64,000 nt of DNA from Neonectria sp. B-13 (taxonomy: Eukaryota; Ascomycota; Sordariomycetes; Hypocreales; Nectriaceae): NCBI GenBank assembly GCA_002682825.1, contig NOKP01000004.1, forward strand, positions 2,477,607 to 2,541,606, read 5' to 3'. A program made the position numbers and the translations under genes. The notes under the pieces are model-generated. The model made no database searches. It was not told the origin of the DNA and saw nothing but the letters and a program-made list of their open reading frames with translations. Positions 1-8,471 of this stretch are shown here, one piece after another (the first letter of the stretch is position 1; each line of letters starts with the position of its first letter).

Positions 1-1072
1 TCAGGGTCGCACCAGTCGGAACAATATTCTCCTGAGTTTCAGCCTTCGTCGGCACCAAAGGACTGGGCCTGGGATGGAGAAGAATGAGACCGAGAATCTC
101 CAATGTCTTCCCCAGGCCCATCTCCTCCGCTAGAATGCCGCCCCGGACCGCCATATCCGCTCTTCGAAAAGGGGTAACATCTCGAGTTACAGCTTGGAAG
201 ATATCGCTCAAGTAAAAATCTTGGCCAGCAACATCTTTCACTTTTCGAAACACCTCGACACCGGGATCTGATTCAATGCTCTCATAGGCCTCGACGCCTC
301 TCTTAGCCTCGGACCACTGGACGCCTTCCCTCTGTAGCAACCACTGGAGAGTTCGCTTCTGAAATGGAAACAGGGTTGCCTGAAGTGCGGGAATTTCGAT
401 TGAGCTGGCAGTTTTGTCATCATTTGGGGGAACGAAGGTGGCGTCGTAGAAGTCCATTGGAGACCATGTCGACTGGGCCCATTCCGACCGGTTGGTTGAG
501 GGGGTAATTGGAAAAGCACAATCAATCAACTGCTGGCTCTGCACGCGTTCTGGATTTGTCCTCTGTAGATGAATGGGTGTTGGCGTTTCGTTCCAGTGAA
601 GCTCGAATAAGAGTTTGACCTCCGCGAACCTCTCCCGTCTCTCAACCATCACATTCACCTTTGACCACAGGGCACCAGGCAAGGCCTGTTTTGTGCGCAA
701 ACCAGTCGCAGAAATGATTGCTTCTACATGTGCAGTCATATCTTGAGGCCTGAGTGAGATATATGCTGAAAATGGACCAACAGGTGAGCCCGATCGTGAA
801 CGGATATGAATGCGGTTCTCTCGTATAGAGAACGTAAGATCTTGATCAACGCCATAACGCAATACGCTGATGCTTGTGGGCGCAGAATCTATGCATCGGC
901 GCGCAAGAGTCACCTCACCCTTTGCGACATGAATAGAGGGCAAATCAGGTGTGAGTGTCGTCTTAAGCCGCTTAATAGGTCTCTCGGCGGATGATGAAGC
1001 CTCATCGGTGATCTCAGACGTATCTGTAGATGGCAGTGCGCATAAATACTCGATGAAATGTGATGGAAACAT
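1..1072 (-). CDS. SNF2-family ATPase, SHPRH/Irc20-like (N-terminal part, cut by window edge)
   Basis: The minus strand is open without a stop from about 1072 to the left edge (about 357 codons), so only the N-terminal part of the gene is here. Near codons 310-325 it reads GGILAEEMGLGKTLE, the Walker A / motif I signature of SNF2 helicase-like ATPases, preceded by a Q-motif-like stretch FPFQKRTLQWLLQREG. The spacing, with a long N-terminal domain before motif I, fits the SHPRH/Irc20 group of ATPase and RING E3 ligase proteins that act on chromatin and DNA-damage tolerance. The RING part lies outside the window. The start is uncertain. ATG at 1072 gives MFPSHFIEYL; an upstream ATG at 1197 (MGRAKKTRAG) could be a first exon joined through an acceptor at about 1075, but only with a weak donor. 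The SNF2 call is firm; the subfamily is inferred. Confidence 0.8.
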   Translation of the reverse strand, partial: MFPSHFIEYLCALPSTDTSEITDEASSSAERPIKRLKTTLTPDLPSIHVAKGEVTLARRCIDSAPTSISVLRYGVDQDLTFSIRENRIHIRSRSGSPVGPFSAYISLRPQDMTAHVEAIISATGLRTKQALPGALWSKVNVMVERRERFAEVKLLFELHWNETPTPIHLQRTNPERVQSQQLIDCAFPITPSTNRSEWAQSTWSPMDFYDATFVPPNDDKTASSIEIPALQATLFPFQKRTLQWLLQREGVQWSEAKRGVEAYESIESDPGVEVFRKVKDVAGQDFYLSDIFQAVTRDVTPFRRADMAVRGGILAEEMGLGKTLEILGLILLHPRPSPLVPTKAETQENIVPTGATL

Positions 1073-1668
1073 GTCTGCGATGGTTCAAATTAGCCTGGAC
1101 ATCATGAAGGATGAACATGGTTGACCAACCATCTAAGCCAATATCGAGGTTCACGGCCTTGATAGGACCGGCGCGGGTCTTCTTTGCTCGTCCCATGTTT
1201 GCCTTGGTTTTATTTTTGTGACTTGTCAATGCGGGTCGGCGATGGCGATGTCCTGCCGCCGGGGAACTCTTCCACGGCCTTTTTTTGTAAAAAGACAGAG
1301 TGAATGAGATGTAGGAGGGAAGAGTGAGTAGAGGAGGGCACCGGGGTCGCCCGCCTGAAGTGGGATGGATGTCAGCCTGCTGCCCCACCAATGCGCAGCC
1401 AATTGCCAAGCTACGACACAACGCCACAATGGCTTCAGCTGGGAGCAAGCCACAGAGCAGCCTCGCTTACATAACTTAGATCCAAATGTCAAATTTCGAG
1501 ATCGAGGTTTCCGAGGCTCGTGAGACAACGCGAATCTTGACGACGAACCTTTAGGCGGACGCCCTGCTCGCCCAATCGATCCATTGAACGATGTAAGTGT
1601 GTCCAACAGCTCTCAATTGGCTGCTGTGTTCCTCTGAGAGGCTTGATCTAACTCTCCGCGTAGTCACC
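1073..1668. promoter_or_regulatory. Divergent intergenic region between the SNF2-like gene and mS41
   Basis: This stretch separates two genes read in opposite directions and should hold both promoters. A GTAAGT donor at 1593 and a TAG acceptor at 1661-1663, just before the mS41 ATG, suggest a 5' UTR intron of 71 nt in the mS41 transcript. A short open stretch starting at ATG 1197 on the minus strand may be the true first exon of the SNF2-like gene. Nothing else is recognisable. Confidence 0.4.
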
Positions 1669-2361
1669 ATGAAAGGCGAACGACTCCGAGCGTCTCTGGG
1701 ACTGCTCCTGCAGACCAGCAGCACCTTTTCCCGAGCTGGCCAGATCCGATTCCTGCACAAGACGAGACCGGTGCCCCCGATTCCCCAGCCTGTTCCCTTC
1801 GTGCCCGATGTGCCGACCTTCTTGACGCTGATCGGCCGCGGACTCAACAAGTACGCCAACAAGTTCCCCTCCTGGGACGCACTCTTCTCCCTCACGTCGC
1901 CCCAACTCAAGGAGCTCGGCATTGAGCCTTCCCGCAAACGCCGATACCTACTCCACTGGATGCAGCGTTATCGTAAGGGCGCGCTGGGCCCTGGCGGAGA
2001 CTTCAAGCACGTCGAGAACGGAGAGGCGGTACTAAAGATTGCCACGCCACCTGCCTCAACGCTCCGGGATTCGAAATGGGCTGTCAACGTCCCTAATGGC
2101 GAATCTGCCGACGCCAATGTTGGAATCCTGACCCGGCCGGTGGGCTACCGGGTGCAAGGCCTGAAGTCGATTGTGGGGCCCTACGCAAGACCGCTGCCCG
2201 GACTGTCTGGGGCGGTTGTCAAGGTCACAGAGGGCATGTGGGAACATCGACAGGGACGCAAGATTGATGGTGGTGAGCGAAGGAGGGCTGAGGTCCGATT
2301 CAAGAAGAGGTCAGTGGAGCGGAGAGCCGAGCGGGAGGCCGAGATGCACTCGCACATGTAA
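1669..2361 (+). CDS. FYV4: Mitochondrial small ribosomal subunit protein mS41 (IGR-motif protein, Fyv4-like)
   Basis: This single-exon gene encodes 230 residues. The N-terminus is basic and hydroxylated (MKGERLRASLGLLLQTSS), as expected of a mitochondrial targeting sequence. The diagnostic IGR motif lies at residues 50-65 (TFLTLIGRGLNKYANKF), followed by a helical region (WDALFSLTSPQLKELGI, then RKRRYLLHWMQRYRKG) that is conserved in the mS41/Fyv4 family. The protein is a component of the small subunit of the mitochondrial ribosome. The C-terminal third is rich in Arg and Glu, as is common for mitoribosomal extensions. ATG 1669 was chosen because it opens the targeting peptide and follows a possible 5' UTR intron (1593-1663). 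The gene is divergent from the SNF2-like gene and convergent with the hemerythrin gene. Confidence 0.88.
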   Translation: MKGERLRASLGLLLQTSSTFSRAGQIRFLHKTRPVPPIPQPVPFVPDVPTFLTLIGRGLNKYANKFPSWDALFSLTSPQLKELGIEPSRKRRYLLHWMQRYRKGALGPGGDFKHVENGEAVLKIATPPASTLRDSKWAVNVPNGESADANVGILTRPVGYRVQGLKSIVGPYARPLPGLSGAVVKVTEGMWEHRQGRKIDGGERRRAEVRFKKRSVERRAEREAEMHSHM

Positions 2362-2878
2362 AGTCCATTGGAAAGCGAAGGGAATGTCCCGTGTACATTA
2401 AGACTGTAGTTATATCAGGACCTACCATGAGCTCATGGGCTTGATTTAAACAAGGGCAATTTGTCGACGGTGCGTGCGACGCACAATGTCGTTGCAACTG
2501 ATGGGTGAACGAGGCCACTGTTGGCACGCCTCTGGAGATCAAACTAGGGGAGCAATCACGAAATCGGCATACGCTGCGCCAAGAATCGAGTTTGTTCCTT
2601 GGCGTAACAATTATATCTTTGGCTAGCTCAGTTTGGAAGTCCCGTCAATGCTTCGATCAACTCATGGATCAAGTTAATTGTTGCTTAGCTGTGTCCACAT
2701 CGACCAAAACATATGTGCTATTGAGCTGTTGTTGATACATAGACTGCCACCAGGAAGAGGCAGTACGGCTAGATGCACACACAATAACATAGAAACCTTC
2801 GGGGAGCTGATGCACCCCGGGTCACTGTAGGCGCCCACCAAAAAGCCGCGCATGGCCTTGCTACCACTCCACTCGTCC
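2362..2878. other. Intergenic, convergent 3' ends
   Basis: This is the space between the ends of mS41 (plus) and the hemerythrin-domain gene (minus). I see no gene, RNA gene or repeat in it beyond what should be two 3' UTRs. Confidence 0.5.
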
Positions 2879-3559
2879 TTACTTCGTCGACGAGTTAGGT
2901 GAGATGGTCTTATCAGGGAATTTTCTAAAGATGTCGGCGAGGTGGTCGATGGGAGCCGTCAACAAGCCCATGACAGTCTCAAAGGGAGGGTGTTCGCCGG
3001 CGCTCGGGTGGCTGCGGGTTGGGACAAAGGCCTTGGTCCTACCGAACGACTTAGACAGGGCCTCGGATTCGCCTTCAGTCAACTGGAGCTTGGCCTCGAG
3101 CGCGGGCAAGTCTCTGCTCTCTTCCTCCTTGGTGTGATCGGAGAGCGGAGCCCAGAGCTCCTTGAGCTTCGTAATGTAGTCGGAATCCGTAGACTTCATG
3201 CTCTGGAAGGCCTTGGGCAGCAGCTTGACCTTATGGTGCTCCTTGCGGTCACTCTCGGCCATCTCCTTGCCCTCGGCACCGAGGTGCTTCTCCATGGTAG
3301 GATAGACGACCAGCTCCTCGCCGACGGAATGCCGGGCCAGCTCCCAGGTGAATTGATTTCCATAGCGCTGCATATGGTCGTGGTTGTTGGCGTTGTTGAT
3401 TACCTCGTTGTAGTACTGCTTCAGTTCTTGGTGGTCCTTCTTGATGGCGTCCGAGATGATCGATATGGCTGCAACTTTGGGTCTGAAGAGTTTCTGAGAA
3501 AGAGGGCGTACAGTGTGAACTTTGGGCGCCGAGATGGCAATGGATCGCAGAGCAAGCAT
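2879..3559 (-). CDS. Hemerythrin HHE cation-binding domain protein, probably mitochondrial
   Basis: This is a single exon of 226 residues. After a basic, hydrophobic N-terminus that looks like a mitochondrial presequence (about residues 1-30), a four-helix hemerythrin-type domain runs from about residue 33 to 155. The likely metal ligands are in family order: His43 (KKDHQELK), His77 and Glu81 (RHSVGEE), His108 or His109 (RKEHHKVK), then His142 and Glu146 (SDHTKEEE). Proteins of this family bind a di-iron centre and are linked to oxygen, nitric oxide or iron handling; the role of this one is unknown. The tail (residues 160-226) contains FGRTKAFVPTRSHP, which I recall as common in fungal members of the family. 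ATG 3559 is used because the frame upstream opens only at a TTG. Confidence 0.85.
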   Translation of the reverse strand: MLALRSIAISAPKVHTVRPLSQKLFRPKVAAISIISDAIKKDHQELKQYYNEVINNANNHDHMQRYGNQFTWELARHSVGEELVVYPTMEKHLGAEGKEMAESDRKEHHKVKLLPKAFQSMKSTDSDYITKLKELWAPLSDHTKEEESRDLPALEAKLQLTEGESEALSKSFGRTKAFVPTRSHPSAGEHPPFETVMGLLTAPIDHLADIFRKFPDKTISPNSSTK

Positions 3560-4560
3560 GTTTGCGGGGGGAGTCTGAAGGAGGTGCCTCAACTACGAGA
3601 TCAAACGGTGCTTGTTCTAGATGATTATACCAAGATGGCGTATGCTTGCCTTTTACCCTATGGAAATATACACAAGCACAGCTTGTAATATAGGCATCCA
3701 ATGGAATCCACACAATTACGACATCGCGGCATCTGGTGAACTGGCGGAGACGTCACCATGTCAGTGCCCCGGATTGCACTAGGTTCAGTTGGTGCTGAAT
3801 GGTATAACAAACGGTCACCACCATCGTAGAGCATACGCTATATTTACGAACAATCATTGTGCAATGTGCGTATTGATTCGTCAAGGCTGGCGTTGATGAC
3901 GTCCATGAAGCGATGGTGGTGCCGCATCGTACCGGCATGGTATCGTGGTGACGGCTATCTAGAAGCACATCCTCGGAATACGCGGAGGTTCACATTATTG
4001 AGAAGCAGTAGACTGAGGTGAATTTGACAGCGAATCAAAGCTTTCGTATTCCGCATTACCGGACCGGCATACGCATGCCATGATGAGTGTATGTTGTTCC
4101 GTTAGGTTTACACGGGATCACACATGTCAGAATTGGAGTCACTAGCGCATAGTCTCATAAAAAAACCAGATGTGGATGAAAAGGAAAAGGGACACATAAC
4201 ATAACAATCCACTGGAAGAAATGTTACATTCTTAAGTAAGCATGTAAAAGAGAAGGACTAACTTACAGGTCACTTAGTATGCTGAAAGATGAGAAGAGGA
4301 AAACCCCGAGCCAAGGATTTAAAACTAGAGTTGCACACTTGCTATAGACAACACAGATGCTAACCTGTACTTAACATTGCTGACTATTAATTGCTTGATA
4401 GTGGTAGCTGCATTAAGTCGGAAAGGTTGGTTGTCTCGGCTGGTCCTTCAACCTCCAAGGTCGGCCCCACTCCGTGTCTCCACCAGCCAGCTCCGCAACA
4501 CGGCCGTGGCCCACAAGTAGAATTGTGAACATCAAAAATATATGCAAAAGCCAAAAAAGT
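3560..4560. other. Intergenic, start of gene-poor region
   Basis: No coding sequence is convincing here. The base composition becomes more AT-rich than in the gene blocks on the left. The stretch just below 4561 has T-runs on the minus strand that serve the first 5S gene as a pol III terminator. Confidence 0.5.
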
Positions 4561-4680
4561 AACATACAACAGTGAGGATTCCCCGGTCGTCACCGACCCG
4601 AGTACTAATTCACCGCTTCTCAGCTTGACTAAGGGAGAGCGGACGGGATCCCGTATTTTCTAAGAGCTATGGTCGTATGT
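4561..4680 (-). rRNA. 5S ribosomal RNA, copy 1
   Basis: Read on the minus strand, this 120-nt segment starts ACATACGACCATAG and ends TGTTGTATGTT, the conserved ends of fungal 5S rRNA. It contains CGGGATCCCGTCCGCTC and GGGTCGGTGACGACC in the expected places. The ends pair as helix I. GCTCTTAG pairs with CTGAG-A-AGC to form helix II with its bulged A. A T-run (TACTTTTTTGG on the minus strand) directly follows the 3' end and is a good pol III terminator. A weak TATGAG lies at about -24 to -29. It differs from copy 2 at three positions, all transitions with T or A in copy 1. Confidence 0.9.
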
Positions 4681-4760
4681 ACCTGAGACGGCAACAATTC
4701 GACTCATAGAGAGCAAACACGCTCGGATTGATATGGAATAATTTTGTAAAAATGGCAAAA

Positions 4761-4880
4761 AACATACAACAGCGAGGATTCCCCGGTCGTCACCGACCCG
4801 AGTACTAATTCGCCGCTTCTCAGCTTGACTAAGGGAGAGCGGACGGGATCCCGTATTTTCTGAGAGCTATGGTCGTATGT
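4761..4880 (-). rRNA. 5S ribosomal RNA, copy 2
   Basis: This is a second 120-nt 5S copy on the minus strand, exactly 200 bp from copy 1. Helix II is fully paired here (GCTCTCAG with CTGAG-A-AGC), making it the better-preserved copy. On the minus strand an ATATAA box lies 24-29 bp upstream of the 5' end (4904-4909 on the plus strand), the position where TATA is known for Neurospora 5S genes. The 3' end runs straight into TTTTTGCC, a pol III terminator. It is probably transcribed. Confidence 0.92.
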
Positions 4881-4903
4881 GCTGGTCATGGCATCGAGTC
4901 TGA

Positions 4904-4909
4904 TTATAT
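4904..4909 (-). promoter_or_regulatory. TATA box of 5S rRNA copy 2
   Basis: ATATAA on the minus strand, 24-29 bp before the 5' end of copy 2. This matches the upstream TATA element known to be needed for 5S transcription in Neurospora. The decayed third copy has no equivalent. Confidence 0.6.
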
Positions 4910-4944
4910 TCGTGAGAATGAGATCTCATGGGTAATACAAAAGA

Positions 4945-5059
4945 AATACATAGCAGTAGGGATTTCCCAGTCATCACCGACCCGAATACTGGTCCGCCGC
5001 ATCTAACTACACAAGAGCAGATATAATGTTGAACTTTCTAAGAAGTACAGTCCGTATGC
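4945..5059 (-). pseudogene. Decayed 5S rRNA copy 3
   Basis: This stretch still aligns end to end with copies 1 and 2. It has a GCATACGG start, keeps TTCGGGTCGGTGATGACTGGGAAATCC in the 3' half, and ends in a GCTATGTATTT tail. Many bases have changed, mostly C-to-T and G-to-A, and about four nucleotides are lost near the helix II 3' strand. The central CCCGTCCGCTC has become TATATCTGCTC. Helix I is weakened and there is no TATA upstream, so it is most likely a pseudogene. Confidence 0.8.
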
Positions 5060-7447
5060 ACTGTTAGGTGAAAAGGCAGCTTCTCTCCGCAAGTGAGTAA
5101 TGCAAACTAGTCTGCGTCGTGATTCACTTCACACCCAGATCACACTGTTCAACCAGCGCAGGTTAGCTGTAACCTTGGGTTCGCTGTTGGACGGGAATCT
5201 ACATCCCTCCCTCTTTTGGGTGGCATTTACTTACGGACAAGGTCGTCTCGATACTTCCCAGTCATGACGACCATCTCTCCTCGTTAGAAAGAGAATGGCC
5301 CTTCACTAAGAATGTTCTCCTCATGGACGCGTTGCTTGGCTGTTCGCTTCATCTCAATCTATCTTCGGCGCCGAATAACAACCTCTTGGCCACACGACAG
5401 TCAACAACCCCATCCAATATCTTCCCAAACGAGTGCCCTTCGAGTTGTAGTCTTACTACCCATATTCCCGATTTTACAGGCGTGCAAAGAGCAGCTATAC
5501 GGGCTGCCAAGATATGAGAACTCAGTCTTTGCAACACTCTCATGAGATGCAGAGAAGTTACTCTGATCAGAGTGTTGGATCATCATCACTGTTCTGTCAA
5601 TGGCCTGCCGATCTCCCCCCGGTGCCCACGCGCCTCCCAACTCAGTGGGCGAACCCACGTTATCATCCGCCCATCCAATAATGACCACCATCAGCATCTC
5701 AACTCGAGGAAGGTATCAACGACACCAGAATCAGCTCCCCCACCTTCCACCCATCCCCCAGAGCCAAGCTACCTATATGAACAAAATAACAGTGTCCATT
5801 CGGTACCTAATGATGAATAATACAGAGTAGCGACGACTTAGGGCAGAAGGCCACCCGTGCTAAAAACACGCGGTTCGACACTGGAACCGCATCTGAAGGC
5901 GTGTCTGTTCAGCGGAGTTGGCGAGTTTATGGCAGACCGGGATGTCCAGTGATGGCTCCCATTTTTGCCAGTGGCTCGTAAGAAAGGAGAGTAGGAGTTT
6001 TCATTTTCATTTTCAGCGAAATTGACTGCTTTATATTGCGCGCCGGACGAAGAAGCTTTGCGAGATGCCTGGGTGTGGACGCCCGAAGGTTTGCGTCGTA
6101 GAGGTACCTTTTCTCTCTCCAATGTACCTTTTCTCTCTCCAATGTACCTTTGCTCTTCCCAGATGGAATGGTCGAACGGTCATGGCCTGCTTCATATTCC
6201 AGGCGTTCAACCTCTACGCTGCTCTTCAATTCCAAGACGAGGTCGAAAGACGCATCATCGTCTACATTTGTTGCATCATATCAATGAGTTGTGTTAGGGA
6301 ATATATACCCCGGCAACCCACGCAGTCCATTTTGGCGAATATACGACCAACTGTCGCATCGCACGGTATTGGGAAAAGAAGTACACTCAAGCGCGCCTAG
6401 ACTGCGTGTGAGACTAGGTACCCAGGGAATGGCCCGCTTCAACCTGGCGTCTCAGTCTTGGTACGAGGGCTCACTCTGAACAAAATTGTCATGATGTGGA
6501 GTCAATATTAATGCTGTTTCAAAAAGTTTGAGCCTGGGCTTATTATAGCAGATCATACCATGGTACATAGGAGTCCACTATGGCTGTCCTGCTTGACCTT
6601 AACCGCGAGCTGGCAGCTAGTCTCAGCAGATACGCCAGCCAATAACGATTCCCTCGCAGTGTAGGTGATGACAGTATGAACAGTCTTTCCACAATAACCC
6701 CTAGTAACAGCTAGCTCGCTCACAAATATTCTACTGCACCCGATGTAATCGCATTTGGTCTAGGTACAGGAAAAGAGTTGGAAGAAATTTTCTTTTGTAA
6801 AGGTAGCTGACCCATAGCATGCTTCCGCCATCGGTGCAAGTGGTCAAAGACGGAAAGACATGTCACTCCTTATAAAGTCGCGCCCTCAGATGATGGCCTT
6901 GAAAAGCTGGCTGCGGACGTACCTTGGTAAAGATTTCTAGATGGGCGGCGGAAAGGTGACTCATAAATGGTGTCCATTAAGCTTTTTAGACTGTTTCGTG
7001 ATATTAGGTAGAGAAGTTTCAGCCCTCAAGACGCGCATCCTTGCTCAGATTGCGTATTGGTTTAGTGGGAGGCCGCAACTATAACCCGATGTCAAGATAA
7101 ATGCAGACCATGGTATTGGGAAACTTTATCCTGGGTTTAGCGTTCGATTTCAAGAACTTGACGGGCATCTCGTGTTTTCTGATGAGGAAATATAGCACAA
7201 TGTCGGCTTTCGTGCATACAGCATATAAGACGGTATTGACCAATAAGAAGGAGATTCTTTGAATACAGCTGGGAGTTGGCCGTGTCTGCAGAAAACAAGG
7301 GGTAAGTGGATTAAGTACGGAGAATAAGTATCGCCCCCATTCTAGTTGCTATTGAGCAAATGATATAAGCCGGGCGACTGAGTACTCCTTCATATTCCAT
7401 AAATATACCAACTCAGGACTCAGTCTCAAGCAACCGACCGATTGCAG
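5060..7447. other. Gene-poor intergenic region
   Basis: No open frame here has recognisable protein features. The only structure noted is a short tandem repeat at 6104-6150. The region lies between the 5S array and a broken kinase gene and may contain decayed sequence whose origin I cannot identify. Confidence 0.4.
6104..6150. repeat. 20-bp tandem repeat, about 2.4 copies
   Basis: The unit AATGTACCTTTTCTCTCTCC is repeated head to tail, with one full copy at 6121-6140 and partial copies on each side. It is pyrimidine-rich and has no evident function. Confidence 0.7.
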
Positions 7448-8471
7448 GTTCACCATACTCCAACATCCACTCAGTGTCTTAGACAGCCGCCGAGGAGATG
7501 CGTTCCTAAGGTTCATACGCCAGCATCGTCCTCAACAGGCCCTCGAGGAGAACCATCTCGCGCGAGTCGAATTCGCACGTTGCCGGATCGCTACCACGGC
7601 CCATGACTCTCAAGCGTTCAGTAAGGGGACGGGAATAAGCCGCATGACGACGAGTCGTGTCCTTATTCCAGGAACCATCTTCGTCAAAGAATTCGGCTCT
7701 GACTAGCCACTATTTCCACCACCTCGTTTGCAAGGGCCCAAGAGTGCTAATCATCTCTGCAACGACATGGTCTTTGTCAGGCATGAAGCCTTCAAATAGC
7801 CGGCATTCGCCAAGGATTTCATAGAGAGTGCAGCCGGCGGTCCAGATGTCAATGGCTGGGCTCAGGTTGTCCTTGAAAATGGCCTCGGGCGGAAGCAGTA
7901 GAACTGGTGTGCGTAGTTCTGCACGAACGCCCCCATTATCGTCACAAAGGAAGGCCTCGGCGAAGTCGGCGATAATTATGTCCGCGTAGACCACGTCTTC
8001 ACAGGACTGGACGAGGGTAGCAGGCGGCACACAGTACTTGGGGACTTCCGGACCATTGGGATGCTGGTCAAGTCTTTGCACCGGGAGTCTCCCGGGCTCT
8101 CCGATTTGTCGGTACAGCTCTTCGACCGACACAGCCTCAAAGCTCGGCGACCTGAATAGGATGTTGTTTGAGTGCAGGTCTATTATAGTAGTTAGAAACT
8201 TAGTCTCCTTGGCAACGGCTTTATGATCAAAGCCAAGGCATCTAACCTCCGTGTACCACGCCGCACGAGTGCATGTAAGTAAGTCCCCGTAGAAATTGGG
8301 CACTGATGGCCCTTAGCGCCCTCCTGCTATTGGTATGTGATCGAGGGTGAGGCTTCGGGAGCTGCCGACCTGTGCTGTGGCTTGTTCGAGTATCAGCGGA
8401 GTTTGGGGGAAAGAGGGAAAATCTTTGTCAAAGAAGAAGTCTGACGCAATATCGATCGGAACCAGTGGCAT
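7448..8471 (-). pseudogene. Protein kinase pseudogene (fungal SRPK-like family, C-lobe)
   Basis: The minus strand encodes most of a kinase C-lobe but is broken in several places. Reading order: SLTLDHIPIAGGR, then a frame change near 8318-8325, then RAISAQFLRGLTYMHSCGVV, an intron with intact GT-AG ends (8180-8246), and HGDLHSNNILF, the catalytic-loop equivalent. Next come IIADFAEAF in the DFG position, LPPEAIF in place of APE, and AIDIWTAGCTLYEILG. Three in-frame stops follow: TAG at 7710-7712 after TRWWK, TAG at 7506-7508 within AYEP*ERISSAA, and TAA at 7479-7481 within AAV*DTEWM. Recognisable kinase sequence continues past each stop, which shows these are later lesions. The N-lobe is missing. 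No product is expected. Confidence 0.82.

Noticed and set aside
2622..2690. tRNA-like A-box (TAGCTCAGTTTGG)
   Set aside because: No matching T-arm (GGTTCGANNCC) or cloverleaf pairing follows at the right distance.
5871..5893. GGTTCGACACTGGAACC as a tRNA T-arm
   Set aside because: The loop does not match the tRNA T-loop and no acceptor, D or anticodon arms pair around it.
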